Source: an uncultured Lachnospiraceae bacterium (lineage in GTDB: Bacteria; Bacillota; Clostridia; Lachnospirales; Lachnospiraceae). Taken from it: a stretch of DNA of 64,000 bases. The notes under the pieces were generated by a model, which worked only from the letters and a program-made list of their open reading frames with translations, was not told where the DNA came from and made no database searches. The stretch is from the NCBI GenBank assembly GCA_948470905.1, contig CAOKQK010000002.1:42093-106092 (forward strand), in the 5' to 3' direction. Made by a program: the position numbers and the translations under genes. The stretch's first letter is position 1; every line of letters starts with the position of its first letter. Of this stretch, positions 18,702-27,709 are shown one piece after another.

Positions 18702-21059
18702 ATGTATAGTTTTGATGTATTTGATACTTTGATTTCCAGGACAACAGCGATACCGCAGGGGATTTTTGCGCTTATGAGGGACAGGCTGGCTGAGGAAAGG
18801 TGCAGCAATGGTCTGGAGGATTATTTGATCGACAATTTTTATGAATTGAGGATTCACAGTGAGGAGCTTGTAAGAAAAGCAAGGGAGTGCCGCAGGATCG
18901 AGGAAGTGACGCTGAGGGATATTTATGAAGCAATGGCTTTGTGTGGCTGCATTGGCCAGGAGCAGACAGATTATTTATGCCGTCTGGAGGAAGATGTGGA
19001 AATTGCCAATGTGACGGGAATTCATGAGAATATTCAGAGGCTTAAGGCGCTGCTGGAACAGGGAGAGAAGGTGGTCCTCATATCCGACATGTATTTGTCT
19101 GCCGGAACCATACGGAAAATGCTTCTGCAGGCGGATGATGTTTTGGGAGGGCTTCCATTGTATGTTTCATCGGAGTACCGGAAACGAAAAACCACGGGCA
19201 ATCTGTACCGTCTGGTACAGAAAATGGAGCAGGTAAAGTATGAGGATTGGACGCATATAGGGGATAACCTGTATCAGGATATTCAAGTGCCATGCGGTCT
19301 GGGCATTCGGGTGGAGTGGGTGAAAAGGGCAGAGCTGTCTGATTTTGAGGAGGGGTTAATAAAAAAGTATGGAGATGACAGCAGGCTGCAGCTGATGATT
19401 GGAACGGCAGTGAAAGCAGAGAAAACAGGAGTATCATCGGATGCTTTTCATATTGGATGCAGGTATGCAGGACCTGTCTTGTACAGCTATGCGGAATGGC
19501 TTGTGGATCAGGCGGTAAAGAAAAAGATAAACAGACTCTATTTTATTGCCAGGGATGGTTATTTGCTGAAGCAGATTACAGACATTATTTTAGTTAAGAA
19601 AAAAATAGATATTGCTACAAGCTATATATATGGTTCCAGGAAGGCCTGGAGGATGCCTTCGTTATCTGCGGAGCATTATAATTTGTATCAGCTGGTCTTA
19701 TGGTCCCATAGGAGCAGGATTGCCACAGTAGAGGAATTGGCTTCGGTTCTGCATATCGAGGCGGATGGCTTATGTGGTTTTCTGCCGGGTATTTTGGGAA
19801 AGAATTTGAAGGGTGGAAATATTTGTCACCAGGAGTTGGAATATATAGTATGGAAATTATCCAGGGATGAGAAATTCAGAGAGTATCACCTGTGTGCTTT
19901 ACGGGAAGAAAGGGAACTGGCAAGGCAGTATCTGCGGCAGGAGATCGACTTTTCGGATGATCATTTTGCCTTTGTGGATGTTTCGGGCGGAGGGCTGACA
20001 CAGGGATGCCTTCGGGAGCTGATCAGGGAGGATTATCAGAAGCCGATACACACTTTCTTTTTTAAGATAGACAGGGTGAACCTTGTGGAGGGGTCTGTAA
20101 CGGATACCTTTATGCCTGGTTTCCTGGAAAATAATCTCACCATAGAAATGATGTGCCGGGCGCCCCATGGGCAGACAAGGGGATATGCGCAAAAGGATGG
20201 GAAGATTGTCCCCATATTGGAAGATGCGGAGAGCAGGCAGCTGATAGAACACGGATTTTATGAATATGAAAAAGGAATCATGGATTTTTCTGAATTGATG
20301 TGTGAGGTGTCGGTCAGGCTCCATACGGGGATTGGCTCCATAAGGAATGTGCTGTTGTATTGGAATCATGTAGCATTGGAACCGTCCAGGGAGCTGCTGG
20401 AATATTTTGCATCCATGCCCAGCAGCGAGTCCGGCAGGGGGACGGAGATGGTGGAATATGCGCCAAGGCTGTCAAAGGCTGACATGGAAGCTGTCTTTTT
20501 GGGGCGCACCTATGAGCCACTGGAATGCTTCTATAAGGGAACGGACTTGAATTATTCCATTATGAGAGCCACCGAAGAAGAAAAGAACCTGATAGAGAAG
20601 TATAAAAAGGAACATAATGGAGCCATTGGCAGGCTGTACCGACAGGAGGCGGAGAGGGAGCAGAGAGCCATGAGGGAGCGTTACGGCAGCGCTGCTTTTT
20701 ATCCCGTCAGGCTGTTGGAGGAGCGGCTTGTGATCTACGGCGCAGGGAAGTTTGGCAGGAATCTGTACAAGAGGCTGAATGATTACGGGCGGCATGAGAT
20801 TGTGTTGTGGGCAGACAAGAATGTTTCCGCCTGCAGACAGCAGATAAATGATATGTTTTCGGTGGAAGTGCAGGATGTGGATGCGATATTTGCGGCAGAA
20901 TATGATCAGATTGTGATTGCAGTGGCAGATAAGGAGCTGGCCGGGGAAATTCGGGAAGAACTGCAGCAGCTGGGAATTGCGGGAGAGAAAATAATATGGC
21001 TGCAGCCTTATGGGTATCCGAATATGATGGCAGAGTGGAAAACGGAAGATATCGGATAG
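18702..21059 (+). CDS. HAD-superfamily (COG5610-type) protein with C-terminal Rossmann module
   Basis: This protein of about 785 residues starts with a HAD hydrolase domain: SFDVFDTLISR supplies the DxD nucleophile motif, VVLISDMYLS the second motif, and THIGDNLYQDI the acidic fourth motif. A long middle region with LYFIARDGYLLKQI, SYIYGSRKAWR and FAFVDVSGGGLTQG follows, as in the large HAD proteins of polysaccharide clusters (COG5610). Residues from about 680 are the Rossmann-like module: RLVIYGAGKFGRNLYKRL, VLWADKNV, YDQIVIAVADKEL and GIAGEKIIWLQP. GGGGAGG at 18686-18692 suits ATG 18702 better than ATG 18696 or TTG 18669. It may dephosphorylate a sugar phosphate or lipid intermediate; this is inferred. 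Confidence 0.72.
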   Translation: MYSFDVFDTLISRTTAIPQGIFALMRDRLAEERCSNGLEDYLIDNFYELRIHSEELVRKARECRRIEEVTLRDIYEAMALCGCIGQEQTDYLCRLEEDVEIANVTGIHENIQRLKALLEQGEKVVLISDMYLSAGTIRKMLLQADDVLGGLPLYVSSEYRKRKTTGNLYRLVQKMEQVKYEDWTHIGDNLYQDIQVPCGLGIRVEWVKRAELSDFEEGLIKKYGDDSRLQLMIGTAVKAEKTGVSSDAFHIGCRYAGPVLYSYAEWLVDQAVKKKINRLYFIARDGYLLKQITDIILVKKKIDIATSYIYGSRKAWRMPSLSAEHYNLYQLVLWSHRSRIATVEELASVLHIEADGLCGFLPGILGKNLKGGNICHQELEYIVWKLSRDEKFREYHLCALREERELARQYLRQEIDFSDDHFAFVDVSGGGLTQGCLRELIREDYQKPIHTFFFKIDRVNLVEGSVTDTFMPGFLENNLTIEMMCRAPHGQTRGYAQKDGKIVPILEDAESRQLIEHGFYEYEKGIMDFSELMCEVSVRLHTGIGSIRNVLLYWNHVALEPSRELLEYFASMPSSESGRGTEMVEYAPRLSKADMEAVFLGRTYEPLECFYKGTDLNYSIMRATEEEKNLIEKYKKEHNGAIGRLYRQEAEREQRAMRERYGSAAFYPVRLLEERLVIYGAGKFGRNLYKRLNDYGRHEIVLWADKNVSACRQQINDMFSVEVQDVDAIFAAEYDQIVIAVADKELAGEIREELQQLGIAGEKIIWLQPYGYPNMMAEWKTEDIG

Positions 21060-21190
21060 TATATGGAGACAAACTTTGGAGAGATGATATTTTTGCAGGT
21101 TGTGTATAGGAAGTTGGATGATATAGCTGGCCGCAAAGAATGTAGTGAGAGATTGCTGCGAGTCATGACAAGGGCAGGAAGGAGTAAAAT

Positions 21191-22261
21191 ATGCTGCAGA
21201 TAAGGCAGGGGCATTTAAGGGATGTTTTTGCCCAAAATTCCAGGGTCGTCCTGTTCGGGGCGGGCTCGCTGACAAGCGCGATGTTTGAGGCTTATAAGGA
21301 TCTGGCATTTGAGGCAAGGGTGGATTATATCATAGACAATGACAGAAATAAAGACGGGAAAACGATGTCGGTCAACGGGAAGGAGATCAGGCTGGTCTCG
21401 CCGGAGAGTTTTGCCCGTCTGGATTATAAAGAATATGTGCTTCTTATCATGCCTGTTTTTTTCCTGGATATTGTGAAGCAGGTTGACAGGCTTGAGATAT
21501 TTGACAAGGTGCCTGCGTATATTTATGCATTCCTTATGAATATGGATGAGGGGGAAGCGTTTCAAATCAGGCATACGGAAGAAATGCGTATCCCTAAATT
21601 GATCCATTACTGCTGGTTTGGAGGCAGTCCCATCCCTGACTCCTATCAGAAGAATATTGAGTCATGGAAAAAGTATTGTCCTGATTATGAGATTCTCCAG
21701 TGGAATGAATCCAATTATGATATCCGGAAGAACCAGTTTATGTATCAGGCGTATCAGAGGAAGGGATGGGCCTATGTGTCTGATTATGCCAGGAAGGATA
21801 TCATCTATAGCTGCGGCGGGATTTATTTTGATACGGATGTGGAAGTCCTGAAGCCCCTGGATGATCTGCTGTACAATGAGTTTTTTATGGGGATGGATGA
21901 TGCGGCAAATATCGCCACAGGGGCGGGATTTGGCGCCGTAAAGGGGAATGGGCTGATAAAGGAGCTTCGGGACGATTATGAAGGGCAGGTCTATGTGGAC
22001 GACAGCGGGAGGATTGTGGGAAGGGTCTGCGGCGTATATGAGACTGCCGTGATGGTAAGGCATGGCTACAGGCCGGGGAATAAGTGTCAGCTTATAGAGG
22101 GCGGCTGTGTATTTCCAAGGGAAATACTGTGCCCGATCAGCTGGATCGGGATGTCTGACGCGTATACGGACAGGACGCTTACGGTGCATAAATATGATGA
22201 TCTGTTGAATACACCTCTGCAGAGGAAGGAAATAGAGGAAATTTATCTGAGAGGACGCTGA
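21191..22261 (+). CDS. Rossmann module-GT32-like (DXD) glycosyltransferase
   Basis: This 356-residue protein has an N-terminal Rossmann-like module (residues 12-115: RVVLFGAGSLTSAMFEAY, VDYIIDNDRNKDGK, YVLLIMPVFFLDI). The rest is a GT32-type, DXD-containing sugar-transferase domain: IPKLIHYCWFGGSPIPDSY, SWKKYCPDYEILQWNESNYD, WAYVSDYARKDIIYSCGG and YFDTDVEVLKPLDDLL, where DTD (about residue 214) is the metal/nucleotide site. AAGGAG sits 7 bp before the ATG. Related enzymes add hexoses in capsule and glycan synthesis. It lies 131 bp after the HAD-type gene. Confidence 0.8.
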   Translation: MLQIRQGHLRDVFAQNSRVVLFGAGSLTSAMFEAYKDLAFEARVDYIIDNDRNKDGKTMSVNGKEIRLVSPESFARLDYKEYVLLIMPVFFLDIVKQVDRLEIFDKVPAYIYAFLMNMDEGEAFQIRHTEEMRIPKLIHYCWFGGSPIPDSYQKNIESWKKYCPDYEILQWNESNYDIRKNQFMYQAYQRKGWAYVSDYARKDIIYSCGGIYFDTDVEVLKPLDDLLYNEFFMGMDDAANIATGAGFGAVKGNGLIKELRDDYEGQVYVDDSGRIVGRVCGVYETAVMVRHGYRPGNKCQLIEGGCVFPREILCPISWIGMSDAYTDRTLTVHKYDDLLNTPLQRKEIEEIYLRGR

Positions 22262-22393
22262 TAGAGAAAAGAACTTTGTCTGAGCAGGTGCTGATAGAGA
22301 GAACTTACCGGCACAGGCGTTGAGTGGGGACAGGGTGGATAGCCTTTGGTGGTTTTGCACACTTGCATACTTGAATGAAAATAGAGGAACAAA

Positions 22394-23125
22394 ATGGAGG
22401 ACGAAATGGAGAAATATAAAACAGGTTATTGCCCGGGCGCTTTTGACATGTTCCATATGGGGCATTTGAATTTGCTGCGGAATTCCAAGTCACGCTGTGA
22501 ATATCTGATAGCGGGGGTTGTGACGGATGAAGTGTATATGGGTTACAAGCTGCGTCCGCCGGTGATCCCTTTCGAGGAGCGTCTGGAGATTGTGGCGCAG
22601 TGCAAATATGTAGACAGAGCCATTGGAGTCACGCAGAAGCTGCATGATAAGTGGCGTGCCTGGGAGGAGCTGCATTATGACTGTCATTTCGCCGGGTCTG
22701 ATCATGCGGGTGCATGGCCTGACCTGGAGAAAAGATTAAATGAAGTAGGGGCGCATCTGGAATTCTTCCCTTATACCCGGAGCGTCAGCTCCACGCAGAT
22801 ACGCAGGACGCTGGAGAGGGACTTCATATTTCGGAAATGTATGGGAGAATTTCAGGAGCCGACGCTGGTGCTGTTTGGAGCCGGCGCCCTGGCCGATGCT
22901 TTTATGGGGAGATATGGATCTATTGTGAAGCCGGCTTTTATGGTGGATAATAACAGTACAAAATGGGGGACACAGAGGCAGGGTATCCGGATAGAGTCAC
23001 CGGACACTTTGCGTACGGTTCCGGAGCAGGAACTTTATGTGGTGATCTGCAGCAGATATGCCGGGGATATCTCCAGGCAGCTTGTGGAGCTGGGAGTGAG
23101 GGATTTCAGGGTTTTCTGGCCGTGA
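22394..23125 (+). CDS. TagD-like cytidylyltransferase with C-terminal Rossmann module
   Basis: This 243-residue protein begins with a nucleotidyltransferase of the glycerol-3-phosphate cytidylyltransferase type: YCPGAFDMFHMGHLNLLRN contains the HxGH catalytic motif, and RSVSSTQIRRTL matches the R-T-x-G-I-S-T-T region. It should couple CTP to glycerol phosphate or a related phospho-alcohol. Residues from about 155 are the Rossmann-like module: TLVLFGAGALADAFMGRY, MVDNNSTKWGTQRQG, YVVICSRYAGDIS. ATG 22394 was kept; ATG 22406 also has a ribosome site. A second cytidylyltransferase domain lies inside the protein at 23969, so the locus may activate two different phospho-alcohols. Confidence 0.78.
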   Translation: MEDEMEKYKTGYCPGAFDMFHMGHLNLLRNSKSRCEYLIAGVVTDEVYMGYKLRPPVIPFEERLEIVAQCKYVDRAIGVTQKLHDKWRAWEELHYDCHFAGSDHAGAWPDLEKRLNEVGAHLEFFPYTRSVSSTQIRRTLERDFIFRKCMGEFQEPTLVLFGAGALADAFMGRYGSIVKPAFMVDNNSTKWGTQRQGIRIESPDTLRTVPEQELYVVICSRYAGDISRQLVELGVRDFRVFWP

Positions 23126-23219
23126 GCTTCTACGGGAAGAGATGAGTTGACTTCGCGGGAGGGTTGTCCGGAACTGTTACATTACAGCAGTGTTTGTACA
23201 CATAAATTAAAAATATTTC

Positions 23220-23248
23220 TTGCGTCCTGCTATGAGATATGTTATATT
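23220..23248 (+). promoter_or_regulatory. Sigma-A-type promoter candidate
   Basis: TTGCGT (23220-23225) and TATATT (23243-23248) are separated by exactly 17 bp. It is placed to read the broken gene that follows. The downstream hairpin TTCCCTGC (23344-23351) with GCAGGGAA (23372-23379) overlaps the ribosome site of that gene. Confidence 0.5.
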
Positions 23249-23385
23249 AACAGTAGCAAAAAGATTCAATAAGCAGGACACATTCTATGCTGTCAGCGAA
23301 AAAAGCCGGCGGTACTTAAACTTCTGATATTCTGTTTTTCATGTTCCCTGCTTAATACCAACAGACATAAGGCAGGGAAAAGAAT

Positions 23386-23855
23386 ATGGGAGAACCGAAC
23401 AATGTGCTGAAGGTGTACATGCAGAAACCGGATAGGATACGGTCAGTGCTGGAATACTTCTTTGGCATGAAACTGTCTCGCGATTGGACGGTTGAGGTAA
23501 GGGATGGCTTTTATGCTGTCAAAAATGAGAAAGGGAAAATATCCTTCAGGGAAAGAGATATCATCAAATGCGTTCCATACCGGATGAGGCTCTGCGGGAA
23601 AATTATTTGCACTTTACAGATGGCCGGGAGGATGGGGAGGAGACAGCGGATATGTGCAGGGCATTAGATGAGATTGAGAAACATGCAGAGGAAAAGGGAG
23701 TAAGGAAAGGAGTCCGAAAAGGAATCCGGCAGGGAATAGACAGGACGATGAGGCTGACGCGCCTGCTTCTGGCGGACGGCAGGCAGGATGATCTGATCCG
23801 GTCAACTACGGATACGGTATTTCGGAAAGAGCTGTTTAAGGAGTATGGGATATAG
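23386..23855 (+). pseudogene. Remnant of an Rpn/PD-(D/E)XK transposase-like gene
   Basis: Two overlapping short frames together look like one decayed gene. The first (from ATG 23386) starts like Lachnospiraceae Rpn-family proteins (MGEPNNVLKVYMQKPD) and reads to about VKNEKGKISFRERDIIKCVPY. Near 23570-23600 the meaningful frame moves, giving ENYLHFTDGREDG and MCRALDEIEKHAEEKG. The basic repeat KGVRKGVRKGIRQGI and TVFRKELFKEYGI follow, to TAG 23853-23855. This glycine/lysine/arginine repeat tail is usual in Rpn-type and PDDEXK-transposase proteins. Most of the nuclease core is missing. It lies between blocks B and C of the glycan locus. Confidence 0.5.
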
Positions 23856-23884
23856 GCGGCGCAAAGGCGGGACTAAAAATAGGT

Positions 23885-23915
23885 TGTTGTAATTTACAAC
23901 AGGGTCAGATATAAT
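23885..23915 (+). promoter_or_regulatory. Promoter with a 17-nt perfect palindromic operator over the -35 box
   Basis: TTGTAA (23887-23892) and TATAAT (23910-23915) have a 17-bp spacer. TGTTGTAATTTACAACA (23885-23901) is a perfect odd palindrome covering the -35 box, so a dimeric repressor or activator probably controls the block C operon that starts at 23969. I cannot assign the regulator. Confidence 0.6.
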
Positions 23916-23968
23916 AAGAGGCAGGGCTGACTTTTGCGGTCAGCTGGGAAACAAAAGCGAGGTACGAT

Positions 23969-26900
23969 ATGGACAGACAGCAGCCTGAATGGAAGATAGA
24001 GGCCGGATATGGGCTTGACAGGGAGGGCAGGGCTGTTAAAAGAGATGGGACTGCGGCAACGCTCCGCTTTTACCGTGCGGGGGCAGGGGACAGACTCCGG
24101 CTGTTGGACAGGGATTTCCGATATGTTGTGGCGTTATATGGTGGCGGGCCTGAGCCGGGGTATATTTATACCTATGACTATGAGCCGGAGGAAAACTGGA
24201 CGGTCTGCCGGGGTTTTTGGCCGGAGGAAGGCCTTGCCGCCGATGACATGGTTTTTGAGAATGATGCATACTTTCGGGTCATGCTTGAGAGGAAGCCGGA
24301 AGTTGTGCCGGAGCGGGACAAACTGCCGGGAGCAAAGGGTTTGCCGGACTTTCGGGAGATATTGGTTCTGGAGCGGTGCGGCGGCAGTGAGGAGGGGCAG
24401 GCGGAGGAGGAATTGGAAGCCTGTTTTGGGAAAGAAATTGAAGATACGGTCCGCGCGGTGCAGGAGTATTGCAGGGATAGAGCATTGTCCGCACAGTATG
24501 CAGGGGCGGCAGAAAAACGTCCTCTCGTTTTTTTCCTGCAGACGGATACGCACTGCGCGGTGGGAGGAACGTGGGAGGATACTGTCCGCACCGTAGGCGC
24601 AGTGAATGAGAAGATCCGGGCGGATGGATATATTCATCTGGGCGATGTCACGGACGGGCTTGTGCCTGCAGAGCTTACCAGAGAGTATGTGCGGGCGGTG
24701 CAGGGCGATATTCGGGCATTGGGGCTGCCGCTGTATTACACGGTGGGCAACCATGACTATAATTATTTTCGGAATAATCCTGAACCCTTTGGCAGACGGG
24801 AAATGTATGAGCTGTACCTGGCGCCTGTGACGGCAGAACCTTTGGGCGGACAGGGAGGTGTGGCTGGTGAAGGGCTGCAGGTGCGGGGCAGTGCTGTCGG
24901 CGGAAATCCGAAGAAGGGTATCAAAAGGAGTTCCGGCGGACAGGAGGATGCGGGTAATGGGGAGCAGAACCGTCTCTGGTATTACAGGGATGTGGAGGAA
25001 CGGCGGCTCAGGCTGATATTTCTGGATTCCTTTGACCCGGCCAGGAAGGTCCGCTATGGTTTCCCGGAGGAGGAGCTGGACTGGCTGGATGGGGTTTTGG
25101 GGCAGCAGCCGGGGGATTGGTATGCAGTGGTCTTCAGCCATGTGCCCCCGGTGCCGAGGCTCCATTACTGGAGCAGTGAGATCCGGGGGAGCCAGAGACT
25201 GACGGCAATCCTGCGCAGGTTTCAGCGCAGGAGCGGCTGCAGGTTAATGGGATTTATACACGGACACAATCATGCGGACCAGATCGACCTGCGGGAGGGA
25301 TTCCCGATCATTTCCATCGGTTGTGGGAAGTGTGAGTATTTTACGGATAAAAAGCCGGAAGGGGCGGAAACTTATGCCCGGGTACGGCATACGGCGTCTC
25401 AGGAGCTCTGGGATGCGCTGTTGATTTCTACGGAGGCGGAAGAACTCCGATTCATCCGGTTTGGAGCCGGTAAGGACCGCAGCGTGAGCTGCGGTGGACA
25501 TTTTGGCAGCTGGCAGTGGGGAGAGAAGATTGGTTCCTGCCAGAACAATGAATGTGCAAATATACGCATGGAGGCGAGGATACCTATGAAGCGAGTTATT
25601 ACCTACGGAACTTTTGATCTATTCCACGAAGGGCACTATAATCTGTTGAAACGCGCGAAGGCTTTGGGGGATTACCTGATCGTCGGGGTGACGACGGAGC
25701 ACTATGACGAGCAGCGCGGCAAGATCAACATTATGGATTCGCTTCTGGAGCGGGTTGAGAATGTCAGGAATTCAGGCTTTGCCGATGAGATCATTATTGA
25801 GGACCACGAGGGGCAGAAGGTTGAGGATATCCAGAAATATCAGGTGGATATTTTTACCCTGGGCTCTGACTGGGAAGGAATGTTTGATTATCTGAAGCCT
25901 TATTGTGAGGTGGTTTATCTGGAGAGGACTCCGGATATTTCTTCCACAAAGCTGAGGAATTCCAGAGTGCCGATCCTGCAGGCGGGTATCGTAGGGACCG
26001 GGCGCATTGCACCGAGATTTCTTGCGGAGGCCAAGTATGTCAGCGGTGTGAATGTCAGGTGCGCGTACAATCCCAACAAAAAGAGCGCGGAGCAGTTTGC
26101 GGATGCCCATGCCCTTGAGGGTTACAGCGGCAGCTTTGAGGAATTTCTTGACGCGGTGGATGCCATTTATATTGCCACGCCTCATGAGACTCATTATGAC
26201 TATGCAAAGCGTGCGCTTCTTAAGGGGCGGCATGTGTTGTGTGAGAAGCCGCTGGCGCTTTCGGCAGAGGAGGCAAGGGAGCTGTTTGAGCTTGCAAGGG
26301 AAAGAAATCTTGTGCTGATGGAAGGTATCAAGACGGCATATTGTCCGGGATTTACCCAGATCATAAGCATCGCGCGCAGCGGAAAGATAGGGGAAATATG
26401 TGATGTGGAGGCATGCTTTTCCAGGCTGACCGCGCCGAATCTGAGGGAGATGATAGATGCCGAGTACGGAGGGGCTTTTCTGGAGTTTGGCAGTTATACC
26501 CTTTTACCTATTATTAAGCTTTTGGGGCTGGAATATGAGAGCGTGGATATTGACAGTATTCCTGCGGAGAACGGCGTAGATCTTTACACCAAGATCCGGT
26601 TTCGGTATCCGGGTGCCATGGCGGTATCCAAGACGGGGATCGGAGTAAAATCGGAGGGGCAGCTTCTGATATCCGGAACCAAGGGATATATCCTGGCGGA
26701 GTCGCCCTGGTGGCTGACGCGCAAGTTCCAGGTGCGTTATGAGGATCCCGGGAAAATAGAAGAATATAAACCCAGCTTTGTGGGAGATGGGCTGCGGTAT
26801 GAGATTGGAGATTTTGTGTCCGGCATCAATGGCAGGAATCATCATACCGCCAGGCTCACCGAGGAAGAGACTGTAGCCATGGCGGATATCGTAGAGCGCT

Positions 26901-27709
26901 TCATGAAAAAGCGGCAGGCGGAGAGGCAAAGCATCAGGGATGAGAACAGGGCATCGGGGGTGAGGATCTGGGCGCATAGGGGCTGCAGCTATGCGTTTCC
27001 GGAGAATACACTGCCGGCTTTTCGTGCTGCCTGTGAAGTGCCGGGGATTACCGGGATTGAACTGGATGTGCAGCTGTCTAAGGACGGGCAGGTGGTGATA
27101 TTCCACGATGAGAAGGTTGACAGGCTGATGGATGCGGAGGGCTATATCAGGGATTACAGCCTGAAGGAACTGCGGGAGATGCGGTTTAAAGATTGGGAAG
27201 ATGCAGGGCATGGGACAGGCGGCAGACAGCCGGAAGATATCTGCATCCCCACTCTGGAGGACGTGTTAAGGCTGGTAAAGCCTTATTCTGCTGATAAGAA
27301 TATAAAAATAAATATTGAGCTGAAAAACAGTGTGGTGCAGTATCTGGGTATGGAGGAGAAGGTGCTTGCGCTGGTGAAGCAATATGGCATGGAGGCATAT
27401 ATCGTATACTCGTCCTTTAATCCGGAGTCGTTGAGGAGGTTGAAGTCCCTGGATCCATCGGTGGAGACAGGCATTTTGCAGACGGAAGGGAAGAAATGTC
27501 TGGAACTGATGGGACAGTGCGGCGCGGATGCGCTGCATCCCCATGTGGACGGGATGCAGGAGGACTTTGCGGAAATGACAGTCAGGGCATGGAACAGCAA
27601 CGAACCCTTTTATCACCAGGCAAGGCAGCGGAGGGTATTCCGGCTGGCGGAGCTTAAGGCGAAGGGAATCACTGATTTTATCACCAATGTACCGGAGGAG
27701 TATCTCTAA
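23969..27709 (+). CDS. Four-domain fusion: metallophosphoesterase, cytidylyltransferase, Gfo/Idh/MocA oxidoreductase, glycerophosphodiesterase
   Basis: This is one continuous frame of 1246 residues. About 185-440 is a calcineurin-like phosphoesterase (FLQTDTH, GYIHLGDVTDG, VGNHDYN, FSHVPPVP, GFIHGHNHADQ), interrupted near 300-335 by a Gly/Lys-rich insertion. 540-665 is a TagD-like cytidylyltransferase (YGTFDLFHEGHYNLLKRAK, TPDISSTKLRN). 669-985 is a Gfo/Idh/MocA oxidoreductase (AGIVGTGRIAPRF, HVLCEKPLALS). 1000-1246 is a GDPD phosphodiesterase (WAHRGCSYAFPENT, IELDVQLSKDG, FHDEKVDR). An in-frame ATG at 25586 with a GAGG-type site would give a product lacking the phosphoesterase, so an old stop may have been lost. 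The content suggests making and trimming of glycerol-phosphate groups. Confidence 0.82.
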   Translation: MDRQQPEWKIEAGYGLDREGRAVKRDGTAATLRFYRAGAGDRLRLLDRDFRYVVALYGGGPEPGYIYTYDYEPEENWTVCRGFWPEEGLAADDMVFENDAYFRVMLERKPEVVPERDKLPGAKGLPDFREILVLERCGGSEEGQAEEELEACFGKEIEDTVRAVQEYCRDRALSAQYAGAAEKRPLVFFLQTDTHCAVGGTWEDTVRTVGAVNEKIRADGYIHLGDVTDGLVPAELTREYVRAVQGDIRALGLPLYYTVGNHDYNYFRNNPEPFGRREMYELYLAPVTAEPLGGQGGVAGEGLQVRGSAVGGNPKKGIKRSSGGQEDAGNGEQNRLWYYRDVEERRLRLIFLDSFDPARKVRYGFPEEELDWLDGVLGQQPGDWYAVVFSHVPPVPRLHYWSSEIRGSQRLTAILRRFQRRSGCRLMGFIHGHNHADQIDLREGFPIISIGCGKCEYFTDKKPEGAETYARVRHTASQELWDALLISTEAEELRFIRFGAGKDRSVSCGGHFGSWQWGEKIGSCQNNECANIRMEARIPMKRVITYGTFDLFHEGHYNLLKRAKALGDYLIVGVTTEHYDEQRGKINIMDSLLERVENVRNSGFADEIIIEDHEGQKVEDIQKYQVDIFTLGSDWEGMFDYLKPYCEVVYLERTPDISSTKLRNSRVPILQAGIVGTGRIAPRFLAEAKYVSGVNVRCAYNPNKKSAEQFADAHALEGYSGSFEEFLDAVDAIYIATPHETHYDYAKRALLKGRHVLCEKPLALSAEEARELFELARERNLVLMEGIKTAYCPGFTQIISIARSGKIGEICDVEACFSRLTAPNLREMIDAEYGGAFLEFGSYTLLPIIKLLGLEYESVDIDSIPAENGVDLYTKIRFRYPGAMAVSKTGIGVKSEGQLLISGTKGYILAESPWWLTRKFQVRYEDPGKIEEYKPSFVGDGLRYEIGDFVSGINGRNHHTARLTEEETVAMADIVERFMKKRQAERQSIRDENRASGVRIWAHRGCSYAFPENTLPAFRAACEVPGITGIELDVQLSKDGQVVIFHDEKVDRLMDAEGYIRDYSLKELREMRFKDWEDAGHGTGGRQPEDICIPTLEDVLRLVKPYSADKNIKINIELKNSVVQYLGMEEKVLALVKQYGMEAYIVYSSFNPESLRRLKSLDPSVETGILQTEGKKCLELMGQCGADALHPHVDGMQEDFAEMTVRAWNSNEPFYHQARQRRVFRLAELKAKGITDFITNVPEEYL

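Noticed and set aside
25586-27709. Splitting the 1246-residue fusion into two genes
   Set aside because: There is no stop codon between the phosphoesterase and cytidylyltransferase parts. An internal start is possible, and is noted in the entry, but the frame is continuous.
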